Shown here piece by piece: positions 49,731 through 62,880 of a stretch of DNA of 64,000 nucleotides. The stretch is from NCBI RefSeq assembly GCF_029227915.1, contig NC_079879.1:1922001-1986000 (forward strand), given 5' to 3'. The notes under the pieces were generated by a model. The model was not told where the DNA came from and made no database searches. It saw nothing but the letters and a program-made list of their open reading frames with translations. A program made the translations under genes and the position numbers. The first letter of the stretch is position 1. Each line of letters begins with the position of its first letter. Origin of the DNA: Hydractinia symbiolongicarpus. Taxonomy: Eukaryota; Cnidaria; Hydrozoa; Anthoathecata; Hydractiniidae.

Positions 49731-52700
49731 TGCACTGATTTTGGACTTTGACCTTATAAATGTGATAAATGATCCAATTTGACTCCAAGAAACAACATTC
49801 TTCTTAATCTGACATGATTGCTGGAACTCAGCGATTTCACAGGGTGCTGTGGTAGCGCTTTAATGAAGAATTTAGATAAATATGTCATTTTGTACTGTGG
49901 GACCAATCCTACCCGTTAACGCGCGCTGAGAAAACATAGACAGTTTCCAAAACTACATTTCATTGATTTTCTAACGGTATAAATCCGTTTCAGTTACAAC
50001 GGTTGCGTCACATATTCGTACCAACATGTATTTAGCGATATTTTTCTGATATTACTATGCTGCATCGCTTTTAACAGTGAAGCGATTGACTGTGGGACTT
50101 AATTGCACTGATTTTGGACTTTGACCTTATAAATGTGATAAATGAGGAAATTGGACTCCAAGAAATAACATTCTTCTTAGTTTGAAATGATTGCTGGAAC
50201 TCAGCGATTACACTGGGCGCTGTAGTAGCGCTTTAATGAAAAATTTAGATAAATATGTCATTTTGGCCCGAGGGACCAGTCGTAGTCGTCAGCGCGGGGT
50301 GAAGAAACAGAGACTGTTTCAAAAACTACATTTCATTGCCCTTCAAGCAGTATCAGTCCGCTTGAGTTCCAACGGTTGCGTCACATATTCGTACCAACAT
50401 GTAATTAGCGATATTTCTCTGATATTACTAGGTTGCATCACTTTTAACAGTGAAAAGATTGACTGTGAGACTTAATTGAACTGATATTGGACTTTGACCT
50501 TATAAATATTATAAATGGGGCAATTGGTCTCCAAGAAAAAGCATTCTTCTTAATTTGACATGATTGCTGGAACTCAGCGATTACACTAGCCGCTGTGGTA
50601 GCGCTTTAATGAAGAATTTAGATAAATATGTCATTTTGTACTATAGGACCAATCCTAGCCGTTAATGCGCGCTGAGAAAACATAGACAGTTTCCAAAACT
50701 ACATTTCATTGATTTTCTAACAGTATAAGTCCGTTTCAGTTACAACGGTTGTGTCACATATTCGTACCAACATGTACTTAGCGATATTTTTCTGATATTA
50801 CTAGGTTGCATCGCTTTTAACAGTGAAGCGATTGACTGTGGTACTTAATTGCACTGATTTTGGACTTTGACCTTATAAATGTGATAAATGAGGAAATTGG
50901 ACTCCAAGAAATGACATTTTTCTTAGTTTGAAATGATTGCTGGAACTCAGCGATTACACTGGGCGCTGTGGTAGCGCTTTAATGAAAAATTTAGATAAAT
51001 ATGTCATTTTGGCCCGAGGGGCCAGTCGTAGTCGTTCGCGCGCGCTGAAGAAATAGAGACTGTTTCAAAAACTAAATTTCATTGCCTTTCAAGCAGTATC
51101 AGTCCGCTTGAGTTCCAACGGTTGCGTCACATATTCGTACCAACATGTAATTAGCGATATTTTTCTGTCATTACTAGGTTGCATTACTTTTAACAGTGAA
51201 GCGATTGACTGTGGGACTTAATTGGACTAATTTTGGACTTTGACCTTATAAAGGTGACAAATGATCCAATTTGACTCCAAGAATCAACATTCTTCTTAAT
51301 CTGACATGATTGCTGGAACTCAGCGATTTCACAAGGTGCTGTTGTAGCGCGTTATTTAAAAATTTAGAATATTATGTCGTTTTGTACTGTGGGACCAATC
51401 GTAGCCCTTAGCACGCGCTGAAAAAGTAGAGACAGTTTCAAAAACTACATTTCATTGACTTTCTAACAGAATCAGTCCGTTTCAGTTACAATGGTTGCGT
51501 GACATATTCGTACCAGCATGTATTTAGCGATATTTTTCTGATATTACTAGGTTGCATCGCTCTTAACAGTGAAGCGATTGACTGTGGGACTTAATTGCAC
51601 TGATTTTGGACTTTGACCTTATAAATGTGATAAATGAGGAAATTGGACTCCAAGAAATAAAATTCTTCTTAATTTGAAATGATTGCTGGAACTCAGCGAT
51701 TACACTGGGCGCTGTGGTAGCGCTTTAATGAAAAATTTAGATAAATATGTCATTTTGGCCCGAGGGACCAGTCGTAGTCGTTAGCGCGGGCTGAAGAAAT
51801 ACAGACTGTTTTAAAAACTACATTTCATTGCCTTTCAAGCAGTATCAGTCCGCTTGAGTTCCAACGGTTGCGTCACATATTCGTACCAACATGTAATTAG
51901 CGATATTTTTCTGATATTACTAGGTTGCATCACTTTTAACAGTGAAAAGATAGACTGTGGGACTTAATTGAACTGATATTGGACTTTGACCTTATAAATA
52001 TTATAAATGAGGCAATTGGACTCCAAGAAAAAGCATTCTTCTTAATTTGACATGATTGCTGGAACTCAGCGATTGCACTAGCCGCTGTGGTAGCGCTTTA
52101 ATGAAGAATTTAGATAAATATGTCATTTTGTACTATAGGACCAATCCTAGCCGTTAATGCGCGCTGAGAAAACATAGACAGTTTCCAAAACTACATTTCA
52201 TTGATTTTCTAACGGTATAAGTCCGTTTCAGTTACAACGGTTGCGTCACATATTCGTACCAACATGTACTTAGCGATATTTTTCTGATATTACTAGGTTG
52301 CATCGCTTTTAACAGTGAAGCGATTGACTGTGGGACTTAATTGCACTGAATTTGGACTTTGACCTTATAAATGTGATAAATGAGCCAATTTGACTCCAAG
52401 AAACAACATTCTTCTTAATCTGACATGATTGCTGGAACTCAGCGATTTCACAGGGTGCTGTGGTAGCGCGTTATTTAAAAATTTAGATTAGTATGTCATT
52501 TTGTACTGTGGGACCAATCCTAGCCCTTAGCACGCGCCGAAAAAATAGAGACAGTTTCAAAAACTACATGTCATTGACTTTCTAACATTATCAGTCGGCT
52601 TGAGTTACAACGGTTGCGTCACATATTCGTACCAACATGTATTTAGTGATATTTTTCTGATATTACTAGGTTGCATTACTTTTAACAGGGAAAAGATTGA

Positions 52701-55275
52701 CTGTGGGACTTAATTGAACTGATTTTGGACTTTGACCTTATAAATATTATAAATGAGGCAATTGGACTCCACGAAATAGCATTCTTCTTAATTAGACATG
52801 ATTGCTGTAACTCAGCGATTACACTGGCCGCTGTGGTAGCGCTTTAATGAAGAATTTAGATAAATATGTCATTTTGTACTATAGGACCAATCCTAGCCGT
52901 TAACGCGCGCTGAGAAAACATAGACAGTTTCCAAAACTACATTTCATTGATTTTCTAACGGTATAAGTCCGTTTCAGTTACAACGGTTGCGTCACATATT
53001 CGTACCAACATGTACTTAGCGATATTTTTCTGGTATTACTAGGTTGCATCGCTTTTAACAGTGAAGCGATTGACTGTGGGACGTAATTGCACTGATTTTG
53101 GACTTTGACCTTATAGATGTGATAAATGAGGAAATTGGACTCCAAGAAATAACATTCTTCTTAGTTTGAAATGATTGCTGGAACTCAGCGATTACACTGG
53201 GTGCTGTAGTAGCGCTTTAATGAAAAATTTAGATAAATATGTCATTTTGGCCTGAGGGACCAGTCGTAGTCGTTAGCGCGGGCTGAAGAAACAGAGACTG
53301 TTTCAAAAACTACATTTCATTGCCCTTCAAGCAGTATCAGTCCGCTTGAGTTCCAACGGTTGCGTCACATATTCGTACCAACATGTAATTTGCGATATTT
53401 CTCTGATATTACTAGGTTGCATCACTTTTAACAGTGAAAAGATTGACTGTGAGACTTAATTGAAGTGATATTGGACTTTGACCTTATAAATATTATAAAT
53501 GGGGCAATTGGTCTCCAAGAAAAAGCATTCTTCTTAATTTGACATGATTGCTGGAACTCAGCGATTACACTAGCCGCTGTGGTAGCGCTTTGATGAAGAA
53601 TTTCGATAAATATGTCATTTTGTACTATAGGACCAATCCTAGCCGTTAATGCGCGCTGAGAAAACATAGACAGTTTCCAAAACTACATTTCATTGATTTT
53701 CTAACGGTATAAGTCCGTTTCAGTTACAACGGTTGCGTCACATATTCGTACCAACATATATTCAACGATATTTTTCTGACGTTACTAGGTTGCATAGCTT
53801 TTAAAAGTGAAGCGATTGACTGTGGGACTTAATTGCACTGATTTTGGACTTTGACCTTATAAATGTGATAAATGAGGAAATTGGACTCCAAGAAATAACA
53901 TTCTTCTTAATTTGAAATGATTGCTGGAACTCAGCGATTACACTGGGCGCTGTGGTAGCGCTTTAATGAAAAATTTAGATAAATATGTCTTTTTTGCCCG
54001 AGGGGCCAGTCGTAGTCGTTAGCGCGGACTGAAGAAATAGAGACTGTTTTAAAACCTACATTTAAATGCCTTTCAAGCAGTATCAGTCCGCTTGAGTTCC
54101 AACGGTTGCGTCACATATTCGTACCAACATGTAATTAGCGATATTTTTCTGATATTACTAGGTTGCATCACTTTTAACAGTGAAAAGATATACTGTGGGA
54201 CTTAATTGAACTGATATTGGACTTTGACCTTATAAATATTATAAATGAAGCAATTGGACTCCAAGAAAAAGCATTCTTCTTAATTTGACATGATTGCTGG
54301 AACTCAGCGATTTCACTAGCCGCTGTGGTAGCGCTTTAATGAAGAATTTAGATAAATATGTCATTTTGTACTATAGGACCAATCCTAGCCGTTAACGCGC
54401 GCTGAAAAAAAATAGACAGTTTCCAAAACCACATTTCATTGATTTTTTAACGGTATAAGTACGCTTGAGTTCCAACGGTTGCGTCACATATTTGTACCAA
54501 CATGTATTTAGCGATATTTTTCTGATATTACTAGGTTGCATCGCTTTTAACAGTGAAACGATTGACTGTGAGACTTAATTGCACTGATTTTGGACTTTGA
54601 CCTAATAAATGTGATAAATGAGCCAATTTGACTCCAAGAGAAAAACATTCTTCTTAATCTGACATGATTGCTGGAACTCAGCGATTTCGCAGGGTGCTGT
54701 AGTAGCGCGTTATTTAAAAATTTAGATTAGTATGTCATTTTGTACTGTGGGACCAATCGTAGCCCTTAGCACGCGCTGAAAAAGCAGAGACAGTTTCAAA
54801 AACTACATTTCATTGACTTTCTAACAGTATCAGTCGGCTTGAGTTACAACGGTTGCGTCACATATTCGTACCAACATGTATTTAGTGATATTTTTCTGAT
54901 ATTACTAGGTTGCATCGCTTTTAACAGTGAAACGATCGACTGTGGGACTTAATTGAACTGATTTTGGACTTTGACCTTATAAATATTATAAATGAGGCAA
55001 TTGTACTCCAAAAATTAGCATTCTTCTTAACTTGACATGATTGCTGGAACTCAGCGATTACACTGGCCGCTGTGGTAGCGCTTTAATGAAGAATTTAGAT
55101 AAATATGTCATTTTGTACTGTGGGACGAATCCTAGCCGTTAACGCGCGCTGAGAAAACATAGACTGCTTCCAAAACCCCATTTCATTGATTTTCTAACGG
55201 TATAAGTCCGTTTCAGTTACAACGGTTGCGTCACATATTCGTACCAACATGTATTTAGCGATATTTTTCTGATAT
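49731..55275 (+). repeat. Higher-order repeat, 15-mer copy 2 (recent)
   Basis: Anchors are 50005, 50378, 50751, 51124, 51497, 51870, 52243, 52616, 52989, 53362, 53735, 54108, 54481, 54855 and 55228, all offset 5596 bp from copy 1. Homology to copy 1 ends at about 55275, about 47 bp after the anchor 55228, where TGATATCACTAGG and TTTTCACAGTG appear. Differences from copy 1 include AATGGTTGCG (51491), CTGAATTTGG (52347) and CAACATATATTC (53754). Confidence 0.9.
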
Positions 55276-58200
55276 CACTAGGTTGCATTGCTTTTCACAG
55301 TGAAGCGATTGACTGTGGGACTTAATTGCACTGATTTTGGACTTTGACCTTATAAATGTGATAAATGAGGAAATTGGACTCCAAGAAATAACATTCTTCT
55401 AAGTTTGAAATGATTGCTGGAATTCAGCGATTACACTGGGCGCTGTGGTAGCGTTTTAATGAAAAATTTAGATATATATGTCATTTTGGACTGTGGGGCC
55501 AGTCGTACTCGTTAGCGCGCGCTGAAGAAATAGAGACTGTTTCAAAAACTACATTTCATTGCCTTTGAAGCAGTATCAGTCCGCTTGAGTTCCAACGGTT
55601 GCGTGACACATTCGTACCAACATGTAATTAGCGATATTTTTCTGATATTACTAGGTTGCATTACTTTTAACAGGGAAAAGATTGACTGTGGGACTTAATT
55701 GAACTGATGTTGGACTTTAACCTTATAAATATTATAAATAAGGCAATTGGACTCCAAGAAATAGCATTCTTCTTAATTTGACATGATTGCTGGAACTCAG
55801 CGATTACACTGGCCGCTGTGGTAGCGCTTTAATGAAGAATTTAGATAAATATGTCATTTTGTACTGTGGCACCAATCCTAGCCGTTAACGCGCGCTGAGA
55901 AAACATAGGCAGCTTCCAAAACCACATTTCATTGCTTTTCTAACGATATAAGTCCGTTTTAGTTACAACGGTTGCGTCACATATTCGTACCAACATGTAT
56001 TTAGCGATATTTTTCTGATATTACTAGGTTGCATCGCTTTTAACAGTGAAGCGATTGACTGTGGGACTTAATTGCACTGATTTTGGACTTTGACCTTATA
56101 AATATGATAAATGAGGAAATTGGACTCCAAGAAATAACATTCTTCTTAGTTTGAAATGATTGCTGGAACTCAGCGATTACACTGGGCGCTGTGGTAGCGC
56201 TGTAATGAAAAATTTAGATAAATATGTCATTTTTGCCCGAGGGACCAGTCGTAGTCGTTAGCGCGGGCTGAAGAAATAGAGACTGTTTCAAAAACTACAT
56301 TTCATTGCCTTTCAAGCAGTATCAGTCCGCTTGAGTTCCAACAGTTGCGTCACATATTCGTACCAACATGTAATTAGCGATATTTTTCTGATATTACTAG
56401 GTTGCATCACTTTTAACAGTGAAAAGATTGACTGTGGGATTTAATTGAACTGATATTGGACTTTGACCTTATAAATATTATAAATGGAGCAATTGGACTC
56501 CAAGAAAAAGCATTCTTCTTAATTTGACATGATTGCTGGAACTCAGCGATTACACTAGGCGCTGTGGTAGCGCTTTAATGAAAAATTTAGATAAATATGT
56601 CATTTTGTACTGTGGCACCAATCCTAGCCGTTAACGCGCGCTGAGAAAACATAGGCAGCTTCCAAAACCACATTTCATTGCTCTTCTAACGATATAAGTC
56701 CGTTTTAGTTACAACGGTTGCGTCACATATTCGTACCAACATGTATTTAGCGATATTTTTCTGATATTACTAGGTTGCATCGCTTTTAACAGTGAAGCGA
56801 TTGACTGTGGGACTTAATTGCACTGATTTTGGACTTTGACCTTATAAATATGATAAATGAGGAAATTGGACTCCAAGAAATAACATTCTTCTTAGTTTGA
56901 AATGATTGCTGGAACTCAGCGATTACACTGGGCGCTGTGGTAGCGCTGTAATGAAAAATTTAGATAAATATGTCATTTTTGCCCGAGGGACCAGTCGTAG
57001 TCGTTAGCGCGGGCTGAAGAAATAGAGACTGTTTCAAAAACTACATTTCATTGCCTTTCAAGCAGTATCAGTCCGCTTGAGTTCCAACAGTTGCGTCACA
57101 TATTCGTACCAACATGTAATTAGCGATATTTTTCTGATATTACTAGGTTGCATCACTTTTAACAGTGAAAAGATTGACTGTGGGATTTAATTGAACTGAT
57201 ATTGGACTTTGACCTTATAAATATTATAAATGGAGCAATTGGACTCCAAGAAAAAGCATTCTTCTTAATTTGACATGATTGCTGGAACTCAGCGATTACA
57301 CTAGGCGCTGTGGTAGCGCTTTAATGAAAAATTTAGATAAATAAGTCATTTTGGCCCGAGGGGCCAGTCGTAGTCGTTAGCGCGCTCTGAAGAAATAGAG
57401 ACTGTTACAAAAACTACATTTCATTGCCTTTCAAGCAGTATCAGTCCGCTTGAGTTCCAACGGTTGCGTCACATATTCGCACCAACATGTAATTAGCGAT
57501 ATTTTCTGATATTACTAGGTTGAATTACTTTTAACAGGGAAAAGATTGACTGTGGGACTTAATTGAACTGATTTTGGACTTTGACTTTATAAATATTATA
57601 AATGAAGCAATTGGACTCCAAGAAAAAGCATTCTTTTTAATTTGACATGATTGCTGGAACTCAGCGATTACACTAGCCGCTGTGGTAGCGCTTTAATGAA
57701 GAATTTAGATAAATATGTCATTTTGTACTATAGGACCAATCCTAGCCGTTAACGCGCGCTGAAAAAAATAAACAGTTTCCAAAACCACATTTCATTGATT
57801 TTCTAACGGTATAAGTACGCTTGAGTTTCAACGGTTGCGTCACATATTTGTACCAACATGTAGTTAGCGATATTTTTCTGATATTACTAGGTTGCCTCGC
57901 TTTTAACAGTGAAACGATTGACTGTGGGACTTAATTGCACTGATTTTGGACTTTGACCTAATAAATGTGATAAATGAGCCAATTTGACTCCAAGAAAAAA
58001 CATTCTTCTTAATCTGACATGATTGCTGGAACTCAGCGATTTCACAGGGTGCTGTAGTAGCGCGTTATTTAAAAATTTAGATTAGTATGTCATTTTGTAC
58101 TGTGGGACCAATCGTAGCCCTTAGCACGCGTTGAAAAAGCAGAGACAGTTTCAAAAACTACATTTCATTGACTTTCTAACAGTATCAGTCGGCTTGAGTT

Positions 58201-59174
58201 CTAACGGTTGCGTCACATATTCGCACCAACATGTAATTAGCGATATTTTTCTGATATTACTAGGTTGAATTACTTTTAACAGGGAAAAGATTGACTGTGG
58301 GACTTAATTGAACTGATTTTGGACTTTGACCTTATAAATATTATAAATGAGGCAATTGGACTCCAAGAAAAAGCATTCTTCTTAATGTGACATGATTGCT
58401 GGAATTCAGCGATTGCACTAGGCGCTGTGGTAGCGCTTCTTTTAAAAATTTAGATAAATAAGTCATTTTGAAATGTGGGACCAATCCTAGCCGCTAGCGC
58501 TCGTTGAAAAAATAGAGACATTTTCAAAAACTACATGTTATTGATTTTCTAACGGTATAAGTCCGTTTCAGTTACAACGGTTGCGTCACATATTCGTACC
58601 AACATGTATTCAACGATATTTTTCTGACGTTACTAGGTTGCATAGCTTTTAAAAGTGAAGCGATTGACTGTGGGACTTAATTGCACTGATTTTGGACTTT
58701 GACCTTATAAATGTGATAAATGAGGAAATTGCACTCCAAGAAATAAAATTCTTCTTCATTTGAAATGATTGCTGGAACTCAGCGATTACACTAGGCGCTG
58801 TGGTAGCGCTTTAATGAAAAATTTAGATAAATATGTCATTTTTGCCCGAGGGGCCAGTCGTAGTCGTTAGTGCGGACTGAAGAAATAGAGACTGTTTTAA
58901 AAACTACATTTAATTGCCTTTCAAGAAGTATCAGTCCGCTTGAGTTCCAACGGTTGCGTCACATATTCGTACCAACATGTAATTAGCGATATTTTTCTGA
59001 TATTACTAGGTTGCATCACTTTTAACAGTGAAAAGATATACTGTAGGACTTAATTGAACTGATATTGGACTTTGACCTTATAAATATTATAAATGAAGCA
59101 ATTGGACTCCAAGAAAAAGCATTCTTCTTAATTTGACATGATTGCTGGAACTCAGCGATTACACTAGCCGCTGT
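55276..59174 (+). repeat. Dimer-rich satellite region
   Basis: Anchors are 55601, 55974, 56347, 56720, 57093, 57466, 57837, 58210, 58583 and 58956. It contains a near-perfect 746-bp dimer duplication (55866-56611 and 56612-about 57341). The monomers 58583-60447 correspond to 53735-55601 at an offset of about 4847 bp. The monomer at 58210 is a Q-S hybrid (TTGAATTAC start and GAATTCAGCGATTGCACTAG end). Confidence 0.84.
55866..57341 (+). repeat. 746-bp P-Q dimer tandem duplication
   Basis: GTGGCACCAATCC occurs at 55866 and 56612, exactly 746 bp apart, and anchors 55974/56720 and 56347/57093 keep that spacing. Both copies share AACGATATAAG, GTTTTAGTTAC, AATATGATAAATGAGG, GCGCTGTAATG, TTTTTGCCCGAGGG, CAACAGTTGCG and GGGATTTAATTG. 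I see one substitution (CATTGCTTTTC versus CATTGCTCTTC, near 56690), so this is one of the youngest duplications in the window. Confidence 0.9.
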
Positions 59175-61400
59175 GGTAGCGCTTTAATGAAGAATTTAGA
59201 TAAATATGTCATTTTGTACTATAGGACCAATCCTAGCCGTTAACGCGCGCTGAAAAAAAATAGACAGTTTCCAAAACCACATTTCATTGATTTTCTAACG
59301 GTATAAGTACGCTTGTGTTCCAACGGTTGCGTCACATATTTGTACCAACATGTATTTAGCGATATTTTTCTGATATTACTAGGTTGCATCGCTTTTAACA
59401 GTGAAACGATTGACTGTGGGACTTAATTGCACTGATTTTGGACTTTGACCTAATAAATGTGATAAATGAGCCAATTTGACTCCAAGAAAAAACATTCTTC
59501 TTAATCTGACATGATTGCTGGAACTCAGCGATTTCACAGGGTGCTGTAGTAGCGCGTTATTTAAAATTTAGATTAGTATGTCATTTTGTACTGTGGGACC
59601 AATCGTAGCCCTTAGCACGCGCTGAAAAAGCAGAGACAGTTTCAAAAACTACATTTCATTGACTTTCTAACAGTATCAGTCGGCTTGAGTTACAACGGTT
59701 GCGTCACATATTCGTACCAACATGTATTTAGTGATATTTTTCTGATATTACTAGGTTGCATCGCTTTTAACAGTGAAACGATCGACTGTGGGACTTAATT
59801 GAACTGATTTTGGACTTTGACTTTATAAATATTATAAATGAGGCAATTGTACTCCAAGAAATAGCATTCTTCTTAACTTGACATGATTGCTGGAACTCAG
59901 CGATTACACTGGCCGCTGTGGTAGCGCTTTAATGAAGAATTTAGATAAATATGTCATTTTGTACTGTGGGACGAATCCTAGCCGTTAACGCGCGCTTAGA
60001 AAACATAGACAGCTTCCAAAACCCCATTTCATTGATTTTCTAACGGTATAAGTCCGTTTCAGTTACAACGGTTGCGTCACATATTCGTACCAACATGTAT
60101 TTAGCGATATTTTTCTGATATTACTAGGTTGCATTGCTTTTCACAGTGAAGCGATTGACTGTGGGACTTAATTGCACTGATTTTGGACTTTGACCTTATA
60201 AATGTGATAAATGAGGAAATTGGACTCCAAGAAATAACATTCTTCTAAGTTTGAAATGATTGCTGGAATTCAGCGATTACACTGGGCGCTGTGGTAGCGT
60301 TTTAATGAAAAATTTAGATATATATGTCATTTTGGACTGTGGGGCCAGTCGTACTCGTTAGCGCGCGCTGAAGAAATAGAGACTGTTTCAAAAACTACAT
60401 TTCATTGCCTTTGAAGCAGTATCAGTCCGCTTGAGTTCCAACGGTTGCGTGACACATTCGTACCAACATGTAATTAGCGATATTTTTCTGATATTACTAG
60501 GTTGCATTACTTTTAACAGGGAAAAGATTGACTGTGGGACTTAATTGAACTGATGTTGGACTTTAACCTTATAAATATTATAAATGAGGCAATTGGACTC
60601 CAAGAAATAGCATTCTTCTTAATTTGACATGATTGCTGGAACTCAGCGATTACACTAGCCGCTGTGGTAGCGCTTTAATGAAGAATTTAGATAAATATGT
60701 CATTTTGTACTATAGGACCAATCCTAGCCGTTAACGCGCGCTGAAAAAAAATAGACAGTTTCCAAAACCACATTTCATTGATTTTCTAACGGTATAAGTA
60801 CGCTTGAGTTCCAACGGTTGCGTCACATATTTGTACCAACATGTATTTAGCGATATTTTTCTGATATTACTAGGTTGCATCGCTTTTAACAGTGAAACGA
60901 TTGACTGTGGGACTTAATTGCACTGATTTTGGACTTTGACCTAATAAATGTGATAAATGAGCCAATTTGACTCCAAGAAAAAACATTCTTCTTAATCTGA
61001 CATGATTGCTGGAACTCAGCGATTTCACAGGGTGCTGTAGTAGCGCGTTATTTAAAAATTTAGATTAGTATGTCATTTTGTACTGTGGGACCAATCGTAG
61101 CCCTTAGCACGCGCTGAAAAAGCAGAGACAGTTTCAAAAACTACATTTCAACAGTATCAGTCGGCTTGAGTTACAACGGTTGCGTCACATATTCGTACCA
61201 ACATGTATTTAGTGATATTTTTCTGATATTACTAGGTTGCATCGCTTTTAACAGTGAAACGATCGACTGTGGGACTTAATTGAACTGATTTTGGACTTTG
61301 ACTTTATAAATATTATAAATGAGGCAATTGTACTCCAAGAAATAGCATTCTTCTTAACTTGACATGATTGCTGGAACTCAGCGATTACACTGGCCGCTGT
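59175..61400 (+). repeat. Hexamer copy 1 with internal dimer
   Basis: Anchors are 59329, 59701, 60074, 60447, 60820 and 61182. Monomers 59329/59701 (ATATTTG with GAAACG, then GTGATAT with GATCGAC) recur as 60820/61182 and again as 61555/61928, forming a dimer series. The interval 60820-61182 is 362 bp because of a separate 11-bp deletion near 61150. A single A is also lost at about 59565 (TTTAAAATTTAG). Confidence 0.85.
61141..61170 (+). repeat. Independent 11-bp satellite deletion
   Basis: CTACATTTCA is joined directly to ACAGTATCAG. Neighbouring monomers (for example 61875-61905) have 11 more bases (TTGACTTTCTA) between them. It is unrelated in position to the 11-bp deletion at 9390, 9752 and 15707, but has the same length. 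Confidence 0.88.
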
Positions 61401-62880
61401 GGTAGCGCTTTAATGAAGAATTTAGATAAATATGTCATTTTGTACTATAGGACCAATCCTAGCCGTTAACGCGCGCTGAAAAAAAATAGACAGTTTCCAA
61501 AACCACATTTCATTGATTTTCTAACGGTATAAGTACGCTTGAGTTCCAACGGTTGCGTCACATATTTGTACCAACATGTATTTAGCGATATTTTTCTGAT
61601 ATTACTAGGTTGCATCGCTTTTAACAGTGAAACGATTGACTGTGGGACTTAATTGCACTGATTTTGGACTTTGACCTAATAAATGTGATAAATGAGCCAA
61701 TTTGACTCCAAGAAAAAACATTCTTCTTAATCTGACATGATTGCTGGAACTCAGCGATTTCACAGGGTGCTGTAGTAGCGCGTTATTTAAAAATTTAGAT
61801 TAGTATGTCATTTTGTACTGTGGGACCAATCGTAGCCCTTAGCACGCGCTGAAAAAGCAGAGACAGTTTCAAAAACTACATTTCATTGACTTTCTAACAG
61901 TATCAGTCGGCTTGAGTTACAACGGTTGCGTCACATATTCGTACCAACATGTATTTAGTGATATTTTTCTGATATTACTAGGTTGCATCGCTTTTAACAG
62001 TGAAACGATCGACTGTGGGACTTAATTGAACTGATTTTGGACTTTGACTTTATAAATATTATAAATGAGGCAATTGTACTCCAAGAAATAGCATTCTTCT
62101 TAACTTGACATGATTGCTGGAACTCAGCGATTACACTGGCCGCTGTGGTAGCGCTTTAATGAAGAATTTAGATAAATATGTCATTTTGTACTGTGGCACC
62201 AATCCTAGCCGTTAACGCGCGCTGAGAAAACATAGACTGCTTCCAAAACCCCATTTCATTGATTTTCTAACGGTATAAGTCCGTTTCAGTTACAACGGTT
62301 GCGTCACATATTCGTACCAACATGTATTTAGCGATATTTTTCTGATATTACTAGGTTGCATTGCTTTTCACAGTGAAGCGATTGACTGTGGGACTTAATT
62401 GCACTGATTTTGGACTTTGACCTTATAAATGTGATAAATGAGGAAATTGGACTCCAAGAAATAACATTCTTCTATGTTTGAAATGATTGCTGGAATTCAG
62501 CGATTACACTGGGCGCTGTGGTAGCGTTTTCATGAGAAATTTAGATATATATGTCATTTTGGACTGTGGGGCCAGTCGTACTCGTTAGCGCGCGCTGAAG
62601 AAATAGAGACTGTTTCAAAAACTACATTTCATTGCCTTTGAAGCAGTATCAGTCCGCTTGAGTTCCAACGGTTGCGTGACACATTCGTACCAACATGTAA
62701 TTAGCGATATTTTTCTGATATTACTAGGTTGCATTACTTTTAACAGGGAAAAGATTGACTGTGGGACTTAATTGAACTGATGTTGGACTTTAACCTTATA
62801 AATATTATAAATGAGGCAATTGGACTCCAAGAAATAGCATTCTTCTTAATTTGACATGATTGCTGGAACTCAGCGATTAC
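61401..62880 (+). repeat. Hexamer copy 2, truncated
   Basis: Anchors are 61555, 61928, 62301 and 62674, matching 59329, 59701, 60074 and 60447 at offsets of 2226-2227 bp. Shared markers are CATTGCTTTTCACAGTG, GGACTGTGGGGCC, GTGACACATTCG and GATGTTGGACTTTAACC. Homology ends near 62880, where ACTGGCCGCTG and GTGGCACC follow. Confidence 0.85.

Noticed and set aside
44135-55275. 15-mer duplication as an assembly artefact
   Set aside because: The copies differ at roughly 25-30 scattered positions, with changes in both, which an artificial duplication would not show; this is not proof without reads.
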